Under the pieces are notes generated by a model. The model saw nothing but the letters and a program-made list of their open reading frames with translations. It had not been told where the DNA came from and did not search any database. Shown one piece after another: positions 1 through 10,137 of a stretch of 64,000 nucleotides of DNA (position 1 is the stretch's first letter; every line of letters begins with the position of its first letter). Both the position numbers and the translations under genes were made by a program. Source of the DNA: Coix lacryma-jobi var. lacryma-jobi (lineage: Eukaryota; Streptophyta; Magnoliopsida; Poales; Poaceae); NCBI GenBank assembly GCA_009763385.1, contig CM019822.1, positions 30,312,842-30,376,841 on the forward strand. Direction: 5' to 3'.

Positions 1-1422
1 ATCTTTTAGCTCATGACTAGCATGTATAGCATGATCATACTTCTCAACAAGAGATTCATTTTCATCAACAAGCTTATCATTTTTAGCTCTAGTCTTTCTT
101 ATGATTTTAGAGTAGTTGTTTAGCAATTTAACAAGCTCATCATAAGAAGGTGCCTCAAATTCACCATCACTATCACTATCACTAGAGTCATCATCACTTT
201 GTACCTTTTGATCACCTTTAGCCATGAGGCATAGGTGTGTAGATGATGATGGTGACGGTGGTGGTGGTGGTGTAGAGGAGCAAATGACTAGAGAGGCCAC
301 CTTCTCCTTCTCATCATCACTATCTTCATTTGATGAGCCACCGGAGGAGTCAATGTCGGTGAGCCAATCACCAACAATGTAAGCCTTGCCACCTTTCTTG
401 TGGTATTGCTTCTTCTTGCCATCCTTCTTCTTGTAGGGCTTCTCATTCTTCCTCTCATCTTCGCTAGATGAGTCATACTTCTTGCCCCTGTTCTTGTTTT
501 TGTAGCTCTCTTTCTTGGGCTTGGTGCATTGATGAGCAAGATGGCCAAGCTCACCGCAATTGTAGCAATCCATTTCGGAGATTGGCCTCCTCTTGCTACT
601 TGTGAAGAACTTCTTCTTTCTTGAGTCAAAGTTGACTCCATTCTTGTGAAGCTTCTTCAACATCTTTGTGGTCCTTCTCACCATGAGAGCGATGTTGGAA
701 TCATCCTCTTCATCACTTGAGCTCTCATGATGCACCTCAATAGCCTTTGACTTGCCCTTCTTGTCATGGCTTGCTTTGAAGGCCAAGTCCTTCTTGTCAG
801 TGGAAGAGCCACCACTTGGTGTGATGTGCATGTACATCTCATGCGCATTGATCTTTCCCAAGATTTGAGTTGGTGTAGCGGTGGAAAGATCGCCTTGATG
901 TAGCACCGTCACAATGTGTCCATATTTCTCAATTGGGAGGACACAAAGGATCTTCCTCACAACATCGGATGGTTGCATTTGTGTGAGGCCAAGTCCATTG
1001 AGTTCTTCTACAAGAACATTCAAGCGTGAATACATTTCATTTGCACTTTCATTAGCATGCATATCAAATGAATGAAGCTTTTGCATAACTAGATGATATC
1101 TCTCCTCACGCTCACTCTTGGTTCCCTCATGGAGAGCACAAATGTTATCCCATAGATCATGGGCATTTTTGTGGTTACGGACGCGGTTGAACACATCCTT
1201 GCAAATGCCTCTAAATAGAATTTTTTTGGCTTTTGCATTCCACTTCTCATTCTCTTCCTCATGTGGCGTGAGGCTAGTGCCCTCCTTGGGTTTGGGGAAC
1301 CCGGTTATGGCGGCTTCGCGGCATTTAACATCAACCGCTTCTAGGTACGACTCCATACGGATTTTCCAATATGGAAAGTCGTCTCCCTCGAACATGGGAG
1401 GTGGTCCGTCACCTCCGGACAT
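1..1422 (-). CDS. Ty1/copia gag polyprotein, N-terminal part, running off the window
   Basis: An open frame of 474 codons starts at the ATG at 1422-1420 and reaches position 1 with no stop. The start is chosen because the protein opens in the manner usual for grass copia gags (MSGGDGPPPMFEGDDF) 39 bp inside the PBS. Residues about 15-230 match the DUF4219/UBN2 retrotransposon gag domain. A CCHC zinc knuckle (CYNCGELGHLAHQC) lies at residues 286-299 (526-567), followed by a Lys-rich stretch, an acidic Ser/Asp stretch and the start of a coiled coil. Gag assembles virus-like particles and the knuckle binds the genomic RNA. The frame is intact as far as seen, unlike the degenerate 3' ORF at 3436-4530. 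Protease, integrase and RT would lie left of the window. Confidence 0.85.
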   Translation of the reverse strand, partial: MSGGDGPPPMFEGDDFPYWKIRMESYLEAVDVKCREAAITGFPKPKEGTSLTPHEEENEKWNAKAKKILFRGICKDVFNRVRNHKNAHDLWDNICALHEGTKSEREERYHLVMQKLHSFDMHANESANEMYSRLNVLVEELNGLGLTQMQPSDVVRKILCVLPIEKYGHIVTVLHQGDLSTATPTQILGKINAHEMYMHITPSGGSSTDKKDLAFKASHDKKGKSKAIEVHHESSSDEEDDSNIALMVRRTTKMLKKLHKNGVNFDSRKKKFFTSSKRRPISEMDCYNCGELGHLAHQCTKPKKESYKNKNRGKKYDSSSEDERKNEKPYKKKDGKKKQYHKKGGKAYIVGDWLTDIDSSGGSSNEDSDDEKEKVASLVICSSTPPPPPSPSSSTHLCLMAKGDQKVQSDDDSSDSDSDGEFEAPSYDELVKLLNNYSKIIRKTRAKNDKLVDENESLVEKYDHAIHASHELKD

Positions 1423-1460
1423 CTTAACTCTAGGCGATTAAGCCTAAATCGAGAGCACGA

Positions 1461-1473
1461 GGCTCCGATACCA
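1461..1473 (-). other. Primer binding site (initiator tRNA-Met type)
   Basis: On the minus strand the sequence is TGGTATCGGAGCC, two bases inside the LTR end. It matches the usual copia PBS complementary to the 3' end of initiator tRNA-Met, with one change (TATCG for TATCA). Confidence 0.85.
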
Positions 1474-2189
1474 ATTGAAAGGATCAAGATGCCTAAGAGG
1501 GGGGTGAATTGGGTTTTCTAAAACTTCTTGCAAGAATAAAACCTATCAAGCCCCAATTAACTCCCTAGTGCCTAGAAATGTGTTTGCTTTACTCTTCCGC
1601 ACAAAAGACCAAGTCTATGCCACTCCTACTCTAGCAAAGCAATTCAATAGTGAATGAACAACAAGTAATAATGCGGAATTGAATTGCTTGAAAGTAAATG
1701 CGTAAGTAAAGGAGTAGAGATGACACGACGATCTTTTTGCCGAGGTATCGAGGTGTCGGCATACCCCCTAGTCCTCGTTGGACCACCCGCGCAAGGGTAT
1801 CGCTCTCCCTTGATCCGCGCAAGGATCAAGTGCTCACTATGAGCTGATTCTTCGCCGCTCCGGCCCGGTGAATCGCTCACTACCGGTCACAAGCTTGCTT
1901 GGGTCATCCACAATGCCACCGGATGCTCTCCAAGCTTCACGATCGCCACCAAGCTGTCTAGGTGATGCCGATCACCAAGAGTAACAAGCTAGAACTCTCA
2001 CTTGACTGACACAAGGCCAAAGAGATGGATGGATGCACACTTGCTACTCAATTCTCACTAGGAGGTGTCTAATTCTCACAATTAGCAAATCACTCAACCT
2101 CACTAGGGCTCTTGCACTATCTCACACTCACAATGTGTCTCTCAGCAGATGGAAGTGGCAAGAACACTCTAATGGATGGAGGGAAGGAG

Positions 2190-2197
2190 TATAAATA
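2190..2197 (-). promoter_or_regulatory. Putative LTR TATA box
   Basis: TATTTATA on the minus strand, about 50 bp downstream (element strand) of the palindrome cluster. The position suits the U3/R boundary of the LTR. No transcript evidence. Confidence 0.45.
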
Positions 2198-2248
2198 CTC
2201 CCCCAACCGGTCATCCAAAAGAGCACCAAACAGGGCTCTCTGCGGGGG

Positions 2249-2560
2249 CATCGGACGCTCCGATGCCTGGCATCGGACGCGCCGATGACCTCGACCAACG
2301 GTCGACTGTACCACCCTGTCAGACTAGTTAAAGGGACATCGGACGCGTCCGATGCGGTTTTACCCTCTCTGGAACCTCTCTGCCCTCAGCGTCCGATGCC
2401 AGCGTCCGATGTGACCTCCAGTTCACGCGCACGTGAACAGTGGCACGGGCGCGTCCGATGTGAACACATCGGCACGTCCGATGCCACGCACCAGACTAAA
2501 CCCTAGTCGGGGTGAGCATCGGACGCGTCCGATGCCCACCTGGCCAGCGTCTGATGCCCA
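2249..2560. repeat. Cluster of CATCGGACGCGTCCGATG palindromes in LTR U3
   Basis: About nine whole or half copies of an 18-bp palindrome (core CGGACGCGTCCG) occur in 310 bp. Full dyads lie near 2249, 2271, 2336 and 2517; half sites lie near 2390, 2402, 2451, 2475 and 2547. A related cluster occupies the same place in the LTR at 4915-6336. Confidence 0.8.
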
Positions 2561-2995
2561 TTACAAGGGCAGACTCACCTCGGATCGCGACGCGGCCTAA
2601 ACGACAATTGATCCTCTCGACTTAAGGCATCTCTCTGAGCTACCTAGGGCTATGAAATAACAAGTGTGCACCACACCTACCTCAATAGACTCATCTAGGT
2701 CAAGCTACTTATTCACGCTCCCCTTTATAGTACGGCCAAAGGAAAAACAAATACCTAAGACTACCTAAGTGTCCTTCAACACCATATGACACTTAGCCTA
2801 GTCTACCTCCATCTTCGTCGTCCATCCTTTGAAAACCGAAATGATATCCATCGCCAGGGGACATGAACTCCATATGCCTGTATCGTCGCCATTACCGTGA
2901 CCTAACTCAATCCTGTTTCTACAAAACACACGTTAGTCACAGTAATCTTGTGTTTCATCCAATCACCAAAATCACTAAGGGCCAAGATGCGCTCA

Positions 2996-3012
2996 ATCTC
3001 CCCCTTTTTGGT
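2996..3012 (-). other. Polypurine tract
   Basis: CCAAAAAGGGGGAGAT on the minus strand directly precedes the LTR at 2995. It is the expected plus-strand primer site of a copia element. A second purine run (CCAAAGGGGGAGAG, about 3411-3425) lies further upstream, as is common in SIRE-like elements. Confidence 0.75.
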
Positions 3013-3435
3013 GATTGATGACAACACGAGATCGAGTATAGAGAGAAGAGGTTTTTAAATCATGACATGTATGAACTTGCAATGGATAAGAGAAAATGGT
3101 TAGGGGCAAGCTCATACATATCATGCCATCATCCTGCACTCAACAAGTTAGAGTAAATAACAAGTGCAAGAGTAAAAGAGCTCAAATACATAACAAGTGA
3201 GAATTAAGAGCAAGTATTGAGCGAAATGAAATGACATGTCATATAATATATCATAGTGAGTACAAACATGTCACACGGTCCATAGCACAAGTATATAACA
3301 AACTCAAGAGCCAAAAGATGCGATAAGTAAAGAGCGTATGTGAATGTAACACAACATAAGAAATCAAAGCCCTCTCACATAACTCCCCCTATCACTATAC
3401 TCGGCCACTCTCCCCCTTTGGCATCAAGCGCCAAA
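3013..3435. other. Non-coding spacer between the Q-rich ORF and the PPT
   Basis: AT-rich 3' untranslated part of the copia element, with the second purine-rich run near its right end. No gene seen. Confidence 0.5.
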
Positions 3436-4530
3436 CTACGCGTCGGAGGGCGGAGGTGGTGCAGACGAGTCAGGTGCCGTCTCCGGAGTGCGCTGAGTAA
3501 ACTCGAACTGCTGGAGGTACTCCTCGGAGTCGGACGAAGACACGCCGGTAGCCTGCTGACCCTCTGAAACTGGAAGCTGCTGAGAAGCGGTCTGGGTCGG
3601 CTCTGGCTGCTGGACCTGCTCTGTCTGCGCTGCCTGCTCTGAAGCTGACGCAGTCTCTATAGCAGTGTTAGGCTGAGTATCTGAATGCGGAAGCTCATGA
3701 ATTGGAGGTAACTCAGCCTGCACGATCATCGTGGTCTCTGACTGGACAGGCTCTGTCTGCTCTAAGGACGCTAAAGAGCTCGGAAGAGTCTTGGTAGTGG
3801 AAGTGACTGGAGCCGTAGATGTCCGGACTGGATCCTGCAGATCTGGCGTGGGGAACCCAGTGAGCTCACTGAAGGTGGCCGACAAGTCCCGTGTCACAGA
3901 GGTAGTCATCGTATAGAGGGATTCTGTCGGTCGCGGAGTGAAGCCGGTGCGCAGAGGGCTGAAGACGGGAGCTCCTCCAGGCGGAGTGGTGAAGGTGGTG
4001 AACTAGGAGGAGCTCTGCGGAAACTGTTGCGACTGCCCAAACTGCTGCGACTGCAGAGGAACCGGCGGCTGCCACTGGATCTGCTGCTGGGGGGAGGCTG
4101 CTGCCACTGCCACTAAGGAGGACCGCTGGCAAGTCACTCCATGAAGCTCAACGTCTGCTGCTGGAGCACCATCATCTGTCGCTGCAGGGCGTCTGAACGC
4201 TCCTGAGCCTGCTGCTGGGCTAGAGGCTGCTCCTGAGCCAACCTCTGAACGTCCTGAGTCACGGTCCTCTGCTGCTCCTCCATCCGTGCGAGTATAGCAA
4301 GGAGTGCGGGATCGGAGGTGCTGGACGGCCCGGCCTCAGTGTCGTGAGCTCTAGGCTGGTAGCGGGGCGGGAGCTGGTAGTCCTCATCTGAGCTGTCTGT
4401 GGGGTCCTCGGCAACAAAGGTGTCCTCGCCCTCTAACTTTGCAAGCTCCTGCGCGGCGAGGGCCCGGACTGTCTCGTCCTGCTCCTGAGCGGACTCGGGG
4501 ACCTCAGGTCGCTATCGTGAACTGGACGGT
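3436..4530 (-). pseudogene. Degenerate Q-rich coiled-coil 3' ORF of the copia element
   Basis: The last 157 codons are open (ATG at 3909, stop at 3436) and encode a Gln/Thr/Pro/Ser-rich tail. Upstream in the same region a Gln-rich, heptad-like stretch (for example MEEQQRTVTQDVQRLAQEQP) is broken by stops and a frameshift. One TAG near 4004 follows SSS where the frame suggests CAG, and a TGA near 4133 lies where TGG is likely. SIRE/Maximus elements carry an extra ORF between pol and the 3' LTR, often called env-like; this matches in place but I see no transmembrane segment. Function unknown; non-functional here. Confidence 0.55.
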
Positions 4531-4540
4531 GGCCTAGCAT

Positions 4541-4779
4541 TAAGATTTTGATAGAGTCTGATTTAGACAAGTCCAATCTTGATAGAGTTGTCTCTACCAA
4601 TTTTACTGTAGTCCAATCTTGAAAATAGGACCGTTAGTCACAGTAATTTTATTGTCTCTACTAATTTTAGAGGACCGATTTTGATAGAGTTGTCCTCTAA
4701 ACATTTCCTTTTAGAGGACCGATTTTGATAGAGTTGTCTCTACCAAAATGGGAGGCGTCTCTAAAAATAATTTATAGTG
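4541..4779 (-). mobile_element. Terminal and subterminal part of a CACTA (En/Spm-type) transposon
   Basis: On the minus strand the sequence starts CACTATAAATTATTTTTAG at 4779 and continues with repeated subterminal motifs. The segment TTTTAGAGGACCGATTTTGA and what follows occurs twice (about 4665-4694 and 4709-4738), and GTCTCTACCAA-type units recur. The other terminus is not visible and may have been lost where the copia segment abuts. Confidence 0.5.
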
Positions 4780-5186
4780 TGGTAGTCGGTTGAGACGTTC
4801 TTTGACATATCACGAAAGTGCCAATCACCACACCGCTTGAAGTGTCAGTCACTGTCGACCGCTCCTCTCATCGGCCCATCCCCACCTCGCCTTGCCATCC
4901 ACTACACATGTTGTTGTAAGGAAAATGGACCTCGAACCATTTAACTTTGGATTTTGGTGTTTGATGAACAACATAACCAAATTGGACTAATATGTTTGCA
5001 AGTGTTTGTTTTATAGTCCAATAGGGTGCAAATGTGACTTGGACAGAGGCTACGTGATGATCCGATGATCAACACCTCAAGCAAGATATTAGAAGCTCAG
5101 TAGAAGACCCTCAAGATCGAGCAAAGTCCAAGGCACAAGAATGGAACCAAGACGGCGCAAGAAACTGCGAGAAACTGAAGAAAAAG

Positions 5187-5545
5187 AAGTGACCGGACGC
5201 TGCACAAGCAGTGACCGGACGCTGGCCAGGATGCATCCGGTCAGCACCACCAGCCGGCAGCGCCACGTTCGTGTGACCGAACGCTGCGACAGTTGCGATC
5301 GGACGCACCGATGCTACTGTTCCTCAGCGCGACCGCGTGACCGGACGCTTCGAGGACGATCGGACGCTGGAGCTCAGCTGAGTCCGATCGAGCACAGAGA
5401 GGTTCCAGAGGCACAAAATAATGACCGGACGCGTCCGATCATCTGTGACCGGACTCATGCCAGAGTCCGATCAGTGCCCATGCAGTCGGCCAACTAGCCG
5501 TTGTGAGAGACTGAACGCGTTCGGTCAGGACGTGAAGTTCGTCCG
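5187..5545. repeat. Cluster of GACCGGACGC / GCGTCCGATC motifs in solo-LTR U3
   Basis: At least ten whole or half copies of a palindrome with core CGGACGCGTCCG occur here; the best full dyad is near 5421-5440. They end about 60 bp upstream of the TATA box at 5600. Confidence 0.8.
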
Positions 5546-5599
5546 GTCGATGGCAGAATCGCCCATCTTCTTGCCCAACGGCTCTATTTGGTTGGGGCT

Positions 5600-5608
5600 C
5601 TATATATA
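5600..5608 (+). promoter_or_regulatory. Solo-LTR TATA box
   Basis: CTATATATAC, correctly oriented for LTR transcription and placed just after the palindrome cluster. Confidence 0.55.
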
Positions 5609-6350
5609 CCCCCATGGCCGGCCAAAATAGAAAGGTTGGAGCTCAAGGAAGTGTACCAAGTGTATAGACACATATTTAGTTGCTCTAGCCACCAAAGTGT
5701 GCTTGCACGCATCGTTGTTGTACATCGGCAGGGCTTGTAGTCTTGCGAGATCACACCAACCGCGTTTGTGGTGTGGCCGCCTCCGTGTACCGAAGGGAAC
5801 AAGGCCCACGGCGTTTTGGCCGGAAACTTGATAGTGAAGACGGCGGGGAACATCCGGGAGAGGCTTTGCCACGAGTGGCTTAACCGGAGACCCACTTGCG
5901 CGTGGGGAAGGACCGGAGCTATCCACGAAGTTACCCGACCGGGAGCTTGGCCCTTGCGAGGGATTCCTTGCGAGGGGCTCCAACGAGGACTAGGGGGAAG
6001 CTTGCGCGCTTCTCGATACCTCGGTAAAAATACCGGAGTCGTCGACGGGAGTTTGCATCTCTATCACACTCTTTAGCTTCCGCATTTACATTGGTACCTT
6101 GTTTATCTGCTTTACCTTTCCTAGCTCTCTTGCTAGTTGATAGGTTTGGAAACTAGGTAGCATAACTCTTTTTTGCGGTAGAGATAGCAAACACACCTAG
6201 CAAAACCTTAGTTGCACATTAGATAGTTTACTTTCTTGCATAGGTTTTGACTAGGTGGTAATTAGAGGCCATAGTTTAGAGTACAAGTTTTAAGTTGCCT
6301 AATTCACGCTCCCTCTTAAGCGTCATGGTCCTTTCAGTTGTCTCACCTTG

Positions 6351-7560
6351 TGTCGGGGGAACGCCAAAGGGGTACCCCCAATCAACGGAAAACACATGGG
6401 TTAAAACCTAGAACACCAATTAATAGTAAGCCCGGCTGGACTTAACCACCCGAATACCAACCTGTCAAAGTCCACAACACCGGCCCACCACGGGGAAGCC
6501 TAGGCCCGCCAAATGCCTCACAAACCACCTCGTGGTAGCCTGCCTCTCGAGCCCTGGCTCAAGGGGTTCGAGCCCGCCACCGCCATACACCACCCCTCGA
6601 GACCCGGCACAGGGCCCTCGAGCCTCGCTGGCCCGGCTGCCTACCCCTCGAGGGCACATCACGCCCCTCGAGCAGCGCCAAGCACCGGATGCCAACCCCA
6701 CACCAAACATTTAATGCACTCACCTACCCCCGTCACGTCCTCTGAGACGCAGCATGCGCCACAGTGAACCGGAGTCTGAGTCAAACCTCCTTTTTACCAT
6801 AAGCATGGGTGAAAAGGCACCAGTACAGCACTGTTCGACCATACCCTGCACTGTGGCACGTCCCGGTCACATCTCGAGACCCGGATTTCCGCTGTACGAC
6901 CAGGTTCCCCGGAACTCGCCCATACCTGCGGAGCTCGAGCCTCCCGCAGGCGCCACCTCGAGGCCGGTTCTGCGCCCCTCGAGCCCTAATTGCTGTCATA
7001 TGATTGGAGGACAGGTACCCCTAAGACCCGGCGGGACTACGCACGTATCGTACGTGCCGGGATGGGCGGTGCACGGCCTCCACGTCGCCACGCCTCCACG
7101 TCCGCACCCCGGATGGAGGCCACGCTTCAAGGACGCCCCAACAGCAACCCCCGCGTCGGCTACAATGTCTTCGACAAGACAGGGTTCCTACCCTTCTCCG
7201 TATTGGGCACCGTATGCCCCGACACCTGTAATACCCTTGTGTAACCCTGGCCTCCCCTTGCTCTATAAAAGGGGACACCAGGGCCCTCATTCTGCCGGTT
7301 ACAGACACGTTAGAACGCACATACGCCCATACACCCTCACACGCGAGTCCGGACCCCGGTCCGCGCTCGCCAAACTTGTATTCGCCCCTGTACAAGCACT
7401 CAGGTGCAAGTAATACAAGAACCTCCTCCCCCGCTGGACGTAGGGCCTTCTTTGCCCGAACCAGGATAAATCCTTGTGTCATCTTGCATCACCATCCAGA
7501 AAGAGAGCACGCGATCACATTACTAGTTGGTGTCATACCCCCGGGTTCGAAGCACCGACA
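6351..7560 (+). repeat. Element A 5' LTR (1210 bp)
   Basis: Begins TGTCGGGGGAACGCC and ends AGCACCGACA. It repeats at 15631-16840 with about 16 substitutions, roughly 13 of them transitions. It contains many CTCGAG sites and a TATA box at 7264. Confidence 0.95.
7264..7270 (+). promoter_or_regulatory. TATA box of element A 5' LTR
   Basis: CTCTATAAAAGGGGAC, a good plant TATA box in sense orientation. The same sequence occurs in the 3' LTR near 16544. Confidence 0.65.
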
Positions 7561-7562
7561 GT

Positions 7563-7580
7563 TGGCGCGCTAGGTAGGGG
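7563..7580 (+). other. Primer binding site of element A
   Basis: TGGCGCGCTAGGTAGGGG begins 2 bp after the 5' LTR. Element B has TGGCGCGCCAGGTAGGGG at the same place, so A has one C-to-T change (GCCAGG to GCTAGG), which may weaken priming. Confidence 0.8.
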
Positions 7581-7618
7581 CCTTCGCGTGTCCGAGCCGA
7601 TTTCTCGTTGTTTCCTGG

Positions 7619-10000
7619 ATGGCTTCATCCCCTCCTTCGTTCTCGGCTGGTGCCGTCGTCTGGTTCGGGAGCCTCGAGTTCCTGGCCACCGACAACGGCA
7701 ACGAGCTGACCCTGCTCTCCACGGAGGGCCCGAGCGGAGGGCGTGTCACGCCACCCCGCGCGGGAGACGTGGCGCGTCGCCCGCACCACCACGCATCGCC
7801 ACCTCGTGAGCGGCGCCGTCGTCACCACCGTCGCCGGGCACAAGCGGTGCCCGCGGCGTACGCCCACTTTCCCGCGGCTGGCGCATAGTCCCCAACGAGG
7901 GACCTGTCCGGCGCGTGACCGGAGACTTCTAGGGCACGCGCGCACTCTCCCAGTGAGTTCGTGTTCGTCATGCGCACGGGTCGGGAGCCTAGCCAGAGGC
8001 CCCCGAGCCATGCTCCGTCGACACCACCCGGCCTCCTCCCGCACGAGGCGTATCGCGCTCGATGCCAGCGGTTCCCGTCTGGCCTCAACAGCTCCGCGGC
8101 TGTTTGCGCCCACCACCTCGACGAGCGCTGTCAGGACCGGGCGGCTGCAGAGCGGGAGGAGCGTCCGGGCGTACTCCTACGAGCCACAGCCAACATGGAG
8201 ATCGTCTACCCTGCGCACATCGACCGCGGCCTCTCACGAGCCGTCGAGCCACCTCATCGAGCCACCTTCGGGGAGTGGTACCGCGAGCTGCAGTCCCGAC
8301 ACGAACCTGGGCGGCGCGGCATCAGCAGCTCTGACTCCGATGAGTACGACTACCACGACCCTGACCTCTGGGACCCCACCAGGGAGTGCTTCCAGCTCGA
8401 GGGGGTCGTGGGCGATGCCGAGGACGACGGCGACGACGACACCAGGCCGGCGCTCAACCTCGAAGAGCCCGGAGACGTGGCTGCGGTGGGAGGATCACGC
8501 GTTCAGGGGAGGAACGAACCCCCGGCACAGGCTGCACCATCTTAGCACGGTGACGACCGGGCGACGCAGCTCGCGCAGCTGCAGGAGGCCATCGCCAAGG
8601 ATGAGGAGGAGCGACAGCGCCTGCTGCAACTCGAGAAAATTATAGCACAGGAACCGGCCCAGCCTCGAGGCGCCGGTGTTCGTGGCCGAGCTCGAGAGGT
8701 CCACCGGCAGATCCTCGAGGACGGGGTGCCCGCATGCCCCGAGGTGCGTTTCCCACGAGCCGGGCAGAACGTGGTGGCGGCCGCGATGCTGCTCCGCGAT
8801 CTACCCGCCGTCTCCAACCCTGACGTCAGGCGCATGCTCGGGGAAATGAAGGACCTCCTCGAGACAGCCGCTGTGCAGCAGGCCGAGAGCTCAGCCTCGC
8901 GACGGCGCGGGGCGGCCTCGGGGAAGCCAGCAGACGCGCCCCACAACGAGCGGGAGATGTCCGTCCACCAGCCAGATGCCCCTCGAGCCAGGCCAGTCCG
9001 GGAACGGATTGTCGACAGCAGACCACCTCGAGATGCCGATGACGCCCGCAACGACATCAACCGCCGGCGCAAGGACAAGGGTGCTGAGGAGCGTGGCTAT
9101 AATGCCCATCGTGGAGGGCGCTATGACAGCGACGAGGACCGACAAACCCTCGAGCCCCCGGGCCCCAGGGTCTTCAGCCGGGCCATCCGCAGCTCGACCC
9201 TCCCCGACCGTTTTCGACCGCCTACCAACATCGTGAAGTATGATAGGGAGGTCGAGCCCAAGCTATGGCTCTCCGACTTCCGCCTAGGCTGCCAACTGGG
9301 TGGAGCGAAGAGCGACGACCGCGTGATCATACGCCAGCTCCCACTCTACCTCTCGAACACCGCCCGCCGATGGCTTGAGGGGCTCCCGCCAGATCGGATC
9401 CATGACTGGGCCAACCTAGTCAGGGTCTTCGACGGGAATTTCAAGGGGACTTGCGTACGTCCAGGTAACCCCTGGGATTTACGGCGTTGCAGGCAGACAG
9501 CGGACGAGCCCCTCCGTGACTTCGCTCGGCGGTTCTCGAAGCAGCGCCTCGAGCTCCCCCACGTACCTGATGAGGATGTCATCTCAGCGTTCCTCGCGGG
9601 CACGACATGCCAAGAGCTAGTTCACGAGCTAGGGCGCTACCGTCCTAGGACGGTCGAGGACCTGATGGATCGTGTCACCAGCTTTGCCTCAGGCGACAAA
9701 GCAGTGGAGGCCTTCTTTGGCCGCCCCACGGACAAAGGCAAGACGGTAGCCGCGCCGGAGGGCTCGAACAAAGGCAACGACACCAAGAACCACAACAACA
9801 ACAACAAGCAAACGAGCAAGGGACGAGCAAACCAACGACGAGAAGCTCGCCAACGCCAAGGACCAGCTCGAGGAGGCTCGAGACGTGGCGCTCATCAACT
9901 CCGCGCGCTACCAGCAAACACTTCGACGCTACCACGACAAGCACGTGCGCAAAAAGGACCTAGCGGTGGGGGACCTCGTGCTTCGACGACTGCAAGATAA
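7619..10000 (+). pseudogene. Tat-lineage gag of element A, interrupted and truncated
   Basis: One reading frame covers the region from the ATG at 7619 (MASSPPSFSAG) to a stop at 9998-10000. Two in-frame stops break it: TAG at 7886-7888 (element B has GAG) and TAG at 8543-8545 (element B has CAG). The central retrotransposon gag domain (about 9160-9700; key words FSRAIRSSTLPDRF and WLSDFRLG) is intact. The zinc knuckle and the protease present in B are absent: after an Asn/Lys-rich run (about 9790-9810) the DNA jumps into integrase C-terminal sequence read out of frame. Gag would form the particle; this copy cannot make a full-length product without read-through. Confidence 0.85.
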
Positions 10001-10094
10001 TCGAGGGCGCCATAAGCTCACCCCTCCATGGGAGGGCCCATACACCGTAGCTGAGGTGCTCAAGCCAGGAACATACAAGCTCTACGACGACTAA
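9825..10094 (+). pseudogene. Remnant of integrase C-terminal domain, element A
   Basis: In the third frame the DNA encodes about 90 residues matching the end of element B's pol (key words RYQQTLRRYHDKHVRK, PPWEGPYTVAEVLKPGTYKL). This is the integrase C-terminal chromodomain-like/SH3-like region of Ty3/gypsy pol. It is not in frame with gag. It ends at TAA 10092-10094, where B has CAA followed by about 20 more residues. No catalytic residue remains. Confidence 0.85.
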
Positions 10095-10137
10095 GGCAGG
10101 ATCCTGGCGAACGCGTGGAACATATCTCAGCTACGCC

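Larger units (their letters stand above)
1476..2995 (-). repeat. SIRE/Maximus LTR (1520 bp)
   Basis: Both ends have the canonical TG...CA form: on the minus strand it begins TGAGCGCATCTTGG at 2995 and ends ATCCTTTCA at 1476. It is flanked by a PPT on its 5' side and a PBS on its 3' side. The U3 part holds a cluster of CGGACGC/GCGTCCG palindromes (2249-2560) just upstream of a TATA-like box (2190-2197). Confidence 0.8.
1..4540 (-). mobile_element. SIRE/Maximus-type Ty1/copia segment with one LTR between two internal regions
   Basis: Read on the minus strand the order is: Q-rich 3' ORF (4530-3436), spacer, polypurine tract (3012-2996), LTR (2995-1476), primer binding site (1473-1461), gag (1422 to beyond the window edge). 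A normal copy has either a PPT or a PBS beside one LTR, not both. The segment therefore looks like two elements sharing an LTR, or a product of unequal recombination. The right boundary near 4540 has no LTR and abuts a CACTA end, so the upstream copy is truncated. The lineage call rests on the initiator-Met PBS, the long LTR, the UBN2-type gag and the extra ORF between pol and the 3' LTR. Confidence 0.75.
4915..6336 (+). mobile_element. Solo LTR of a SIRE/Maximus-related copia element
   Basis: The 1422-bp unit begins TGTAAGGAAAATGGACC and ends TCCTTTCA. It is flanked by a perfect 5-bp target-site duplication, GTTGT (4910-4914 and 6337-6341), with no PBS, PPT or coding DNA attached. This is what intra-element LTR-LTR recombination leaves behind. 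Its U3 has a CGGACGC-type palindrome cluster like that of the LTR at 1476-2995, so the two belong to related families. Confidence 0.88.

Noticed and set aside
4629..4650. CGTTAGTCACAGTAAT shared with the copia LTR at 2934-2949
   Set aside because: A 16-bp match with unlike flanks; too short to claim a common origin or recombination site.
6465..7482. Long overlapping open frames on both strands in the LTRs of A (6465-7482 and 15745-16762), up to 219 codons
   Set aside because: They recur only because the LTR is duplicated, have no recognisable domain and run through PBS- and TATA-bearing regulatory DNA; GC-rich sequence gives such frames by chance.
9885..10094. A free-standing 69-codon gene starting MALINSARYQQ
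   Set aside because: It is the integrase C-terminus cut off by deletion; the Met is internal in element B's pol.
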